DNA of 64,000 bases, taken from Styela clava. Taxonomy: Eukaryota; Chordata; Ascidiacea; Stolidobranchia; Styelidae. Below are positions 1-11,482 of the stretch, one piece after another. Made by a program: the position numbers and the translations under genes. The DNA lies in the NCBI RefSeq assembly GCF_964204865.1, contig NC_135252.1, positions 15,335,383 through 15,399,382 on the forward strand, in the 5' to 3' direction. The stretch's first letter is position 1; every line of letters begins with the position of its first letter. The notes under the pieces are model-generated. The model saw only the letters and a list, made by a program, of their open reading frames with translations, ran no database searches and was not told where the DNA came from.

Positions 1-161
1 TGAAAGAATATTAAAAACTTATACCAGTTCAGGGCAGTGGAATATATTAGATTACTGAAAGAACTTTTTGAGTCATTGACAAAAGCTTATTAGCAAAATA
101 TATTTAATAAGTTTTGGTAAAGATTAGGCAAATACTGTTTTTAAAAGCTGTGATAGAAATC

Positions 162-258
162 GGCACGATGGCCAGGTGGTTAAAGCATTAGGGGATGGAC
201 TTATCTATGTTAAATATGACAAATACAAGTTAAAAATCTAAATTCAAATCCCACGTCC
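162..258 (+). repeat. Degenerate tRNA-like sequence (possible SINE head)
   Basis: The segment has an A-box-like stretch (tggccaggtggttaaagc) and about 70 bases later a B-box-like stretch (aattcaaatccc), the spacing of a tRNA with a long variable arm such as tRNA-Ser. The acceptor stem does not pair well and the B box departs from GGTTCRANNCC, so it is not called a working tRNA. It may be a decayed tRNA gene or the head of a tRNA-derived SINE. Confidence 0.3.
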
Positions 259-631
259 AAGACCTCACCTGGGGTTCAATAACTTGATTATGCAATGCCA
301 AAAGATTACACTTTTGTCTAACTATAGTTGATCTTTGCCGAGTAGTAGCTGCTTGTATAGAGCCTTGTTCAGAGTGGAAGATTTATTAATATGTCTCATA
401 TAAAAAGGGTATAAAAATCAGAACAAGATGCATAAATATGAAAAAATTCCCTCCTCTATCCTGTAGTAATATGCCAAGATTTAACTTGACAATGTAATGT
501 GGACTAAACCTCTGATATGAGGTAACTAATGAGATATGAGATATCTATAACATCTAGCATATTCAGAACGTAAATGAGGAAGGAATTTTCAAAAACGTGA
601 TATCATATAAAAGAAAGCCTAATGTCATAAT

Positions 632-817
632 CAGTGTTCTAAACCACAAGTCATGAGTTAAGCCACAGGCCATCCGAGTCTTGTGTCAAGTCTCGAAGTT
701 AAGTCAGTCACTCAATTAAGTCTCACTGAGGGTAGTTGAGTACGATTCGGAGTCACTTTGAGTCTTTGATAAATTGTGATTCAAGGCGAGTCATTGAACT
801 GAGCCTTCCCAACACTG
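632..817. mobile_element. Short hAT-like MITE (186 bp)
   Basis: The element starts cagtgtt and ends aacactg, a perfect 7-bp terminal inverted repeat of the CAGTG type found in hAT transposons. It is flanked by gtcataat on the left and gtcatatt on the right, a 7 of 8 match that fits the 8-bp target duplication of hAT elements. The interior repeats short gagtc/aagtc motifs and has no reading frame. It is non-autonomous. Confidence 0.55.
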
Positions 818-1100
818 GTCATATTATATAAAATTAACATCACAATTCTCTTTGATGAGAGGCAGGCGGCATTGGCAAATTTTCTTGAAGATACACCTGT
901 GTAAATATTCAATCTCATTAAGCACAAATTGAATTCATTAACATTATATTTACTTATTTCATAGCTATATTAGGTTTAAATTTGAGTCCCGATAAATTTA
1001 TCTCATCATTGAGTAATAGTGTATCTATGGCCAAAACAAACTTGCTGAAAATTCGTTTTTTTGCAACTAGTTGAAAACTGATCTCAAATAAAGTTGAGAT

Positions 1101-4100
1101 ATGGATTTTGATGAGCCAGACTTAGAAGAACTTATTCAAAATGACCTCAGAAGCGAAATGAACAAAATTTTAAGCCAATCAGAAGTTGATGAAATAGAAG
1201 CTGCTGCTTCACATGGAGTTGTTGATCATGATGCAAGACATTCACCTCATGAGATTTTTCCATCTTCAAGGTTAGAGAACTAAGTGTTGTATGCACTTCA
1301 GAAATTTCGATCTGTGACATCGCTTGTTTGAAACGGGGTCCAAATTTAAACTGCTTATAATATATGCTTGATCGGGCTTTAGAATATTGCCAACCGTAAT
1401 CTTTCCATTAGCTCATTGAGTGAATAACATCTCTAGCTGATAGAGAAGAATTTTGATGACGTTCAATTTTAAATATTATTTTTCTGATCTATTTTAACTT
1501 TAAATAATTGAAAATTATCAAATATTTGCAGAATTATGCATCATGGTTATCGGAGGGATTTTCCAATCAAAGCTGAACCATGTGAAAGAAATTTAGAAGA
1601 GGTAATCAATAGTTCTCAGCAAAAGTTCTCACCAAAGATATAAATATACTTGATTATCATTAATCGTAAGCATAATAGGCTATATAACGACATATCCGTC
1701 TAAGATAAAATATTTATAAAATGTTATTTTGACTATCTAGTAATATTTTATTCCTGTTTCTAGTCTCAAGCTGTTCATGGAGAGTTTGATGTTATGGAAT
1801 CTTCATTACTTCAAGAGCTCCAAAGTCAACACAGCCCGTTGCCTCGAGGCCATCACGAAATCAGGTCAGTAAGGAATATCTCTATCTTTGAATACTTAAT
1901 TTAAAATTATAAATTGGTACTTTATACTTTATTACCAGTCTTCAAGAATCCAAATTTATGGAGAAATCCACACATTAAATTACTATTGAGAGTGTTTAAC
2001 TTGAAGAAGAAAAAAAAATTTTTCAGCTCGAAATCATTGAATTTTGTAAAAAAATGTTGCATCTAATATGGAATTGATTATATTAACTTACCCATAAACC
2101 TTTACTGAAAAGAAATACAGTACTTTTTACCAAAATATCTTTTCATTCTAGTGGCCATTTCTCTGTGGGAAGCTATGCAGATTTCACTGGAGAATTAGGA
2201 CATTATCCCGCTGAGGTGACAGAACACAGTGATTTATCTAGTCTCACTTGGTTAACAACTGTAGATGTACAGGTTTGTTTTCGACTAATGTGGTCAATTC
2301 ATCTGAACATCAATCATTTTAATCTTTTTCATGGGATAGTATATTTCAAATAGTAACAACTACCTAAATTTGTCATCCCACTTCCATTAGTATTTTATTA
2401 TAACTTAACATTAACTTCATTGCTTTTGATGATCCTAAATATGTTTACTATCCATGCTTTATTATACAGGCTCTTCAGAAACTCACAGAGCAAGGAAGGG
2501 TGATCGCATCATCTTCTATGCCTGGTATTCAACAACATTCTTCAGTTCAACAAGGTTTTTCTCAAGCACAAGGTATGTTTCCTGTATTTTGGGCCTTGCG
2601 ATCCTGAGGAATTGAAACTTATGAAAATACTGAAATTTATTTCCAGGTATTCCAGAGCACAGATCGGTTATACAGATGGTGCCCGCAGCTTCGAATATTC
2701 GAATGCCTACAGAAACCTCTAACATTCAACATCAAATACCTCAAACAACAATAACATCAGCACCAATTCCAAGTCCAGAAGCCGCAGCACAGATGCCAGA
2801 AACGTCGTCATCAAGATATGCAGCAATACAACCACATATCAGCCAAGAAGGAAGAAGATTTTGTAAGTTCATTATAATACAACATAAGTATACACCATGT
2901 AGCACGATGTATGAGACTAAATATCTTAAGATATACATTTTAAATGTATGTGATTGACTTTTATACTATAGTGCAATCTCACGATAGATTTTGACATTGA
3001 TAAACATCCTCTTATTTTACAGTGGCTCAACAAAGATATCATCTCAATGCTCATCCTTCAGGTGGTCCAATTGGAAGACATTCTTTTGAAAGTGGTCATA
3101 TAGGACCTAGGAGATATGTACCAGGAGCGGTGGTGGGGCATCACCCATATCCCCCTCCTCCTTATGCCAATGGTACACCGAGGCCTGGTTTTCTTCACAG
3201 TGGTCTGATGCATTCTCGATTTCATCCACACCATGGGCAACCACAAAAAGTTTACCCGAAGCCAGTATATTCATATAGGTGAGTGAGGTTCTCAAAACAA
3301 TGCTTATTAAAAATCTAAGTACTACAACTCCCAACGTTTTAAATCATGATCAAGTGCAAAATGGAAAAGTTTGATCTATTATTAATATTACTTGAAGTGG
3401 TACTCAACTAAGTTATATTAATAAATTCAAAACAAAAATTACCGTAGTCAATAAAAACGTATCCATAAAATTAATAATTAAAAAAATATTAATTAAAAAT
3501 TAAAATAATAATACCATATGAAAATCTGAACTAAATTACTTATTGAAAGCAACAAATAAGATAGACATCCAATCAATGGTTGGAATATGATCCAAAATTA
3601 AAATTTGAAACAAATGAATGTTACACAATGCTGTTGGATGAATGTTACACAATTTTGATATTTTGTCCACCTGGTTATTTTACCAACTAAATTATTTCTA
3701 CACGACTCTGAAACCAATCCCCATCTGTCTCTAACATACTCTATTTCATCTGGTATTGTTAAACTCCAGGGTTCAATTTTCAGACCTTCATTTTTCATCA
3801 ATACCAATCCTGCCAATCTTGTATGTAATTTGATGATATTTACGCTGACGAAACAACTTCGAATTTGCTAAACCTCTGAAAATAGACTCTTCCATTAAAA
3901 AGTACTAAATAGTGTTTAATTATTCTTTTTGACGACTGAATAATTTACTTTTCAGTTGCCTAATAGCCATGGCTCTGTACAACAGTAAAACTGGCTGTTT
4001 ACCTGTTTCTGATATCTATAATTTCATGATGGAGAATTACCCGTATTTCAAGACAGCACCAGATGGTTGGAAAAACTCTGTTCGGCACAATCTGTCATTG

Positions 4101-6607
4101 AATAAATGTTTTGAAAAGGTAAATAAGGTAAATATTTTACAAAATTTTTTATTTGATGAGTATTTGAGCAAAAATCTTCAGGCTTGGTTTATTCTAAAAG
4201 TACCTAGAATAATGCCACCTTATACCTCCAATAAAACAAAAAACTGTAAATATATGTATTTATCTTGTGTATTTGCATCAGGTTGAAAAACCAAACGGGA
4301 CCCAGAGAAAAGGTTGTCTGTGGGCATTGAATCCTGCCAAGGTAGCTAAGATGAAAGAAGAAGTTCAAAAATGGAAAAGGAAAGATCCTGATTCCATTAG
4401 AAGGAGCATGTCTAATCCAGGTCAGGAAAAAAATTATCGGTATCTCATATTTTACGAAAGATACAATACGATTCATTCTTATCTGATTTCAAATGATTAT
4501 TTGTTTTTGAACAGCCAGTATGGGTGGGTAATTTCTGACTCACTAAGCAAATATTTTGATAAAATTTATTTGAACACCATATCATAGTAAGCAAATACAA
4601 CAAATCCTGCATATGCATTCTGTATAATATCTAGAAAACATGGCTAGAATATTTATACTTTATTCAAGTGGTGCCCAACCCTTTTTTGGTTTAGTGCTTT
4701 TACAATCATTTCACATATATAATACATTGTGGCCATAAATGGTATTTAGGTTTAATTATTGAATATTTTGCTGAACCCTTGATTATAATAAAAATGATAT
4801 GAACTTCTTAATAATTGAGAATTATATCGATACTCATACTATCAAACATAATCATAGCATGAAGTATTATTCTAACATTTAAATATTAAGTAATCCAATT
4901 CCCATTATCTTTTGGTATCAAGTGAACATATTTTTTGTATACCAATATTTTACCAATATTTAACATTCCCTTTTTCTACTACAGAGGAACTCGATCGTGA
5001 GCTTGAAGAAATGAGAAGAGTGGATGAAGAACAAGCGAGAAGAAGAATGCTGAGTTTAACATCTCATGGCCTTACTACATCATCAATGCACAACATGCAT
5101 CATCTTCCTCCTCACCATCCCCATCATCCGCAAAATATTTTGCACATGCATCATCATCCGAGTGTTCCATCACACATAAATTCATCTGCGGCAGGACCTT
5201 CATCTGTTCCAACGACATCACAAAGACATCCAGGGTAAGTGTGTTTACTTAGTAGTATCTTGCTGCAATATACATACTGTAGTACCATAATTCCATTTTT
5301 ATTTTTTTTAAACAGTCAACATTTTTCAACTGAGTTGGCTCAAGAAAACTTTGCGAGAACTCTAGCAAGATCAGCTTCTCAACCTTCACCAGCAATGCGT
5401 AATCCATTTGATCTTTCACCTCTGGGTCACTCGTCCCAACATGGTAAGTGCACACACAGCTTGCTTGAAGTATGATACAAATCAAAAAACAAATAAGTAA
5501 GCAAATAGGTTTTCTGAAAGAAGTTGCCAAGAAATTTAATTTTAACTTGGAAAAAAAATGTCATAGGACATCATGCAATCTTCCAATGTTCAAAATTAAA
5601 CTAAGTGGTGTTTTATATTTCCACTGAGAATAAAAAGGAAATTTTTAATTTGATTATTTTGTGGTATTTTGTGGAAGAATTCTTCATCATTCATACTTTT
5701 AGATGAATAAAATATATTTGTTAGCATAGAAAATATTTTATTTCCATCTAGCTTCCGGTGCTGCTCCTGTTTCTATAAATCTTGGTTCGAACAATAACAA
5801 CAATTCTTTTTCTGGAAATTCTGCTATGTCTCCCGAAATGATCATACTCACTTCGAGTGGTGGAAGATCAACTCTTTTCACCTCTCCTCAATCTTCCTCT
5901 TCTTCAACTACCTCCAGTAATACAAGTTTGCTGGGAACATTTACTGAAGTTTCTGCTGTTCTAGGTGTAGATGATTTTGATGCAAGTTTGGCAGATCTGG
6001 CTGGTTTACATGTAAGTTTTTCTTATACTACTGTATCTGTTTTTGATGTTCTTGATTTTGTTTGATTCTGACACACAATGGTCGAACTTGAAATGTTTGT
6101 GCCATACTATACTTGTTTATGTAATCTCTTCACTTAGAATAAGAAAGCACATCATTTAAGTCATAAGCATTATATCAACTTAAACAATATAGTCTTTTTG
6201 CCTTTGATAAGTGATAAAAGAAATTGGATATATAAATAATACATCTCTTTGAATCTTAAATATTTTATCTGTCCTTAACAATGTTTTGATTTAATTTTCA
6301 GGACTCTTTTTGGGATGGTACTCTGAATCCCCAAACAACAGTTGCAAGCGATGTTAGTGAAGCATTTTCTGAAAGTGACTCCAAGGTGGCATTACCTATA
6401 GAAAGAAATGAAGAGTCATCACCCATGACATCAGAAGGTTGTGTTCCTTTGCCCCCTGTCATCAGGGTTTTATCTTCTCATTCAAGAGAACAAGCCTCGC
6501 CTGATACTCCAGACTTTAAGTCAAGCACAAGCCAAAGAGTAGATAATTTTGGAAGAGACTTGACTTGTTATGCAAGCAACAATATTAAGCCAGTGGTGCT
6601 GCTATAA
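1101..6607 (+). CDS. FOXN1/4: Forkhead transcription factor, FoxN1/4 class (13 exons, 760 aa)
   Basis: Nuclear winged-helix DNA-binding regulator. Exons: 1101-1270, 1532-1601, 1764-1864, 2152-2272, 2470-2572, 2647-2862, 3023-3278, 3956-4118, 4282-4420, 4985-5234, 5316-5443, 5752-6011, 6302-6607. All introns are GT-AG and phases agree; the sum is 2,283 nt. The forkhead covers about residues 336-432: it opens [11 protein letters not shown], has [20 protein letters not shown] (recognition helix) and closes [13 protein letters not shown] followed by a basic stretch. [11 protein letters not shown] near residue 145 matches the N-terminal motif shared by FOXN1 and FOXN4. The region after the forkhead is His- and Ser-rich ([11 protein letters not shown]) and the end is acidic ([13 protein letters not shown]), a likely activation segment. 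Vertebrate relatives act in thymic epithelium (FOXN1) and retina or spinal cord (FOXN4). The class call is firm; choosing FOXN1 or FOXN4 alone is not justified, since invertebrates usually carry one FoxN1/4 gene. Confidence 0.93.
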
Positions 6608-9461
6608 TCAATTGGCTGCTCATGATGATAATTGAAAAAAGAATGAACTGCTCACACAAATTTCTGTCAACTTACGGTATAAATAGATTTCTTTGTTTGG
6701 AAATGTTGCTATTGCTGCCTTCTCATGTAAAAAAGTTGTTATGCTAGGCTAAAAAGGATCGTTAATTGTGCATGCTGTTGAAAAAGAATGAATCTGAGGC
6801 AAGTTTATTTTAAGCGACCATATCTGACATACCGATATGTTTAACTTAGTTAAAAAATACATTTTTTTAATTGATTATAAATGCATTCATACAACCACCC
6901 AATTCATGCATCTGAAACATTTCGCAGGACAAGAGCCTGTGATTCTTCGCACAATAAAGCTGTCCTATTGACATTATCCTATTGTATACAAAAAGAGTTT
7001 TTTATATCAATTTCTGCTACCAAATTGAATCGAATCCTCAAATTTTATTCTACACATATGCACAACATGTACAAATACTAGTACTGAGCACATATACCTA
7101 CTGTGTAGAATGTGCACTGTGAGATAAATCAACCTATAATACACACTGTGGAGGATCAAACCATATTCGAAGCTAGGTATTATTATCAATATAATTTTTT
7201 CGAATCTTCAATTACCTAGAACATACTTATAGATAATATACTCAATATGGTACTGCTAATTTCCTCAAAATTACCTGCTTTTTAATCGTCTCAAATTCCA
7301 AATTTCGATTAACACCCAAAAAATGTTAATTAAGAAAAAACATTTATGAAGAATAACGTCTATTTTCTGCAAATTGGATATTCACAGGTTTATGTGTGTA
7401 AAAACCAAAAGTACTTGCATCTTAGTTTTATAATTTAGGACAGCTTAGTTTTTTATAATTTTTAAGCCTTTTAATAATAAGGTGCTTTCAATCAAATTGA
7501 TTTCAAATGAATCAAACATTTTATCTTCAAAAACAAGGGAACACTGTGTTTGTTAGCTTCCTACGCTATATATTATGCTAGCTACCTAGTTAAAAAAAAT
7601 TGGGATGAATATATTTGTTTATATATGAGTTGTATCTAAGAAAACATGAATTGTAGAAATTCATTCTGCTTCACATATCTGCTGCTTTTGGCTGATTATA
7701 AATGTATATGTGTGATAATCTATATATAAAATATGTAACTAATCTGTATTTATTGCTGCATATTTGTGACTTTTTATTGAATTGTACTAGCATTATGCTA
7801 CTTGCCACTTTGATTTTATAGCAACCAAAGGCCATTTTAATGACATTCACATTTTGTATGTATTGTATATAAAATGCTAATTCTATTTAACTCTGGTCAG
7901 GGAACATTCTTGAAAGTTATAAATTACTATTTTCTAAATTTGAAATATTTCAAATATTTTTGTTTCTTAGTTATTTTCTATCAAAATATCCCCAGATTAA
8001 GAAATAATTTCAGAACAAATTGTATAAAATAACAAAAAAAATATATCAATAATGTTATTTAAATTTTTCTAAACTAAATGTCATGTATATAACATTTTAA
8101 TTTTTTTTTTTACATTGTTAAAAAGGTTTCATAAATCTTATATACAGAAATAAGAGTTTTATTTTTTGTTTTTCCTTTTTTTATATGTTGGCACATTTCT
8201 TCAAAATTTTCAAAAGTATATAACAAAAAGTATTGGTTTGAAATTTAGTGTTTGCCAAACCTCAGTGAAAACTGAATTCATTGGAGAATACTTTAAATTT
8301 CTGGCCGAATAAATATAGAGCCATATTACCCAATTGCACCAATCTTTTACCACCATTCCTATTGCGAAATACAATTCAATTTTTCTTAAATATATAGATA
8401 TTATATAAGTTAACTATAGCTCACTTTTAATTTACTCATAATTTCGCATGTTTTTCCAATTTATGATGATACACAATGTAATTGACTCCTTTTAAACACA
8501 TTGATGTTTCAGGATTTTCCACAAAAAGTATAAATTTACCTGTTACCAACCTATATGATATTTTTTTACAGATAAATCAAATTATGAATAATAAGTTTTG
8601 GATCCAGAGTATTCAGGTGTACAGTATACAAACACGTATTCGCTTTTAAAATTTAAGGTGTTTGAATATTTGTTTATAAATCATGTGTTAAAATGCTGTT
8701 AATCAACATATCTCCTTAAGATTATTACCAGCATGCTCATTGTGATGATTTGTCATAGAAGTATTTTTATTATTGTTTCGTTAATTTTTGCACCGAATCA
8801 CTACCAAACCAATGATTGATTTTATACTATATATAGAAACATTATTTATCTCAATCTTTCAGTCAAATGCTTATTTTAACTGTATTTAAAGTCTGGCACT
8901 TCAGAAGATTGTAAATAATGCTTCCTTCAAGATCTTCATTTAATTAGATGGTATCAAAAGCAAAAGTCAATTTTTTTCTCATTTTGATGAATCAAGTTGC
9001 TTCTAAATCTACATGTAAACTGAAACTTATTGAAAAGGGGGAGATACATCTACTTGTGAGGGCTAATATGTTATGTTCGTTGCAATATTTTACTGTTAGA
9101 GTCAGCATATGTGCAAAAATTTGCACTGATGTTGTTGTCGTGTTATCAGTTGCTGCTGTTGTTTACAAGGTTGTTAAAAATTATAACCAATGACTATGGT
9201 AGCACATTTTGTGGGTCACTTTGTTTCATTTCCCATCTTGGCTATCATAATAACTCTCTCTGTGAACAAAATTAATGACAAGAAGCATATCAAAATTTTG
9301 TTGCAGACTTCCATGTCAGAATATAGAAATATGTTCCATTTATATTCAAATGCATTTTACGCTGCTTAGTGCTGCTGAATTTCATTATGTAGAATGATGT
9401 CATCCAATATTAATTTTAGAATAACAATTAATTTCAAACGGTTGTGCCGAAACAAGACTTC

Positions 9462-9612
9462 TAGTCAATGCATCTGGAACAAATAACTGGCTAACCAATC
9501 CCATACCCGAAATGGACCGGTAATCGGACGACAAACCGTGGTTTGACATATGATTTAGTCATCTTATCTCTTTCCTCTCCTCTGAGATAAATATGTAAGT
9601 CCTATCTTATGG
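9462..9612 (+). mobile_element. SINE family copy, 3' part only
   Basis: This matches the 3' half of the longer copies at 13609 and 16567: gcatctggaacaaataact, then aaccaatcccatacccg, an aaccgtggtttg segment, and the tail gagataaatatgtaagtcc. The tRNA-like head is missing, the usual result of 5' truncation. Confidence 0.6.
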
Positions 9613-10599
9613 TGCTAAGGTCTATGATATGCTTAATGTCCAATCCTAACATATATATAAATGAAACTTATATTAATATTTATATGTTTTTTCTTACTGT
9701 AATATGTATAATTTATTGCTATTGTTGATTATGTTCAATTAATTATTTTTTTGTTAGATGCAGAATAGTCTTAGTTGCACTGCCTATTACTAGGCAAAAA
9801 TATGTTTGTCGTCTGTTCGTAGTTGCAATTTTTGAACATTGTTTGGTTACTTTTCATTTTTATTAAGTCGTTTGTTCCAACCTGTGGAGTGTTTGAGCTC
9901 CGACCTTCATTGGTCGTTGTAATCCCCGATGATTTTTCAATACACGTACTATCTATCTATCTATCACTCATACTCGATGGACATATATATCGACTGGTTC
10001 ACTGTTACACTGATTTTCACAGGTTTTTTATTAAACAATGTATGATAATTATGATTTATATATAGATATATGTAAATATGACCTACACGTTCACCTTTTT
10101 GCCTTTCTTAAAGTTCTGCAATCCGTTGTGCCTATGTCATTTTATATTCAATGTTATTTTTTGTCAATTTACCTTTAGTTTATAAGCATGTCAGTTGTTT
10201 ACACTTGGTATCGTCTCTAGAAAATTTATTACAATATGAAATAAATTTTTAACAAATTTTTATGAATTTGGAATTAACGTTTCATTCTTGTTTTCTAATC
10301 AGACGAACATATCTAGTAGGTAATTGTGCGCGGGAGATGAGATTGTAAAACAGGGAGCCAATACATTACGAGTAAACAACACAATTTGTCACTTTTTTGT
10401 GTCCCGATGTGTATGTGATGGAAATTACCTTAATGATACTTTCTCTCGATGTTTAGATTATAGACTCCCAAATCTATGCATTATATGGGATTGCAAAATT
10501 CAAAATTTATCTTAAAGGTAATGAGAGTTTCCACTACGTTAAACGGATGTACAAAACACATTTCGATGAGTGACCTATCTGATCACGCACGGATAAATA

Positions 10600-10920
10600 A
10601 TTCCCGCAATATGATTCTGCAAATGTCCATGTTTGCAAAGGTTCGTGGGCGCAAAATGTCCGGGATGTAAACGTCTGCCGGTGCGAATGTTTGTGGGTGC
10701 CAATGCTCGAGAATGCGTATCACGCATGTACCACGGTGTAAATAATCGTGGATGGAAATGTCTGTTGACGTTCATGAATGCAAAGAGGTCGCGACGACAT
10801 GAATGCAAATATACTGAGTTCAAATAATGAGTATAAACAAACGGGTGCGAATATACTGGGTGCAACGGTGCTGTAATTCGATCACCGAAAAAGCGCCGTG
10901 TGCAAATATGCATGCAAAAA
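10600..10920. repeat. Degenerate array of gtgggtgcaaatgt-like motifs
   Basis: A roughly 12-16 base motif is repeated imperfectly: gtccatgtttgcaaaggttc, gtgcgaatgtttgtgggtgc, ggtgtaaataatcgtggatg, gcaaatatactgagttcaaa, ggtgcgaatatactgggtgc and gtgcaaatatgcatgc. Spacing is irregular. A similar motif set recurs at 12705-12890 partly in reverse orientation. No coding function is claimed. Confidence 0.5.
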
Positions 10921-11482
10921 TGTCAATTGTCAGAGCGAAAAATGCTCTTTAATCTCGAAACACGTCCTGGAAACCTATTTTGAAAACAAAAGTTTATTTG
11001 ATTAAATAAATTTAGTGATGCATCTTTTTCAATTGAAAATAATATTTACCAAGGCAAAAATTGTATGATGAGTGTCAAATTTAGGAAAATTAACTTATGC
11101 AGGAAGGCATGAACCAGAGCAACGCTGATAAGAACGAGAACTTGTCGACAAATTGATTGTTGCCTTGCAGTTAAGCTTTGGAATAATAGGAACCGTTCTA
11201 ACCATACATTCTCAACATCATGATGAACACTGCATGTGAGTAAATTGCGACCGCTCGCCGATGTGTCTTGTGAACCATCACAACAAACGATTTCATGATT
11301 AGATTTCGATAATCAACACTCCTTATTTTCTTCCGAGCAATCAGAGACTGGTTGAACACCATGTCATACGTCTTGCTTCTGTTCCAGCGGTAGGGTGCCG
11401 TATTTTCGTTCCCCGGTCGGCTATTTTGTTCCAGGCATTTCCTATACACACCAGGCCAAAAGGTTAGCTAATTAACAACAAA

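Larger units (their letters stand above)
1..1100. other. Upstream flank of FoxN gene, non-coding
   Basis: No coding exon is recognised here. The stretch is AT-rich. It holds a degenerate tRNA-like segment near 162-258 and a small hAT-like MITE at 632-817 (listed separately). Just before the FoxN start there is a pyrimidine stretch followed by AG at 1069-1070 (cgtttttttgcaactag), which looks like a 3' splice site 30 bases upstream of the ATG. It could end a 5' UTR intron or accept a spliced leader. Confidence 0.6.
6608..11482. other. Spacer between FoxN and the LDLR-like gene; FoxN 3' UTR probable
   Basis: No coding region is supported. The first part is probably FoxN 3' UTR: a canonical aataaa lies at 6953-6958, and AT-rich sequence continues to about 8600. 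Bases 9462-9612 hold the 3' part of a SINE and about 10600-10920 hold a degenerate repeat (both listed). The remaining open frames are short, with no family resemblance. Confidence 0.6.

Noticed and set aside
162..258. Working tRNA-Ser gene
   Set aside because: Stems do not pair and the B box is off consensus; only A/B-box resemblance remains.
10575..10913. 112-residue minus-strand open frame (His/Arg/Tyr-rich)
   Set aside because: It is the translation of the degenerate repeat; no independent coding evidence.
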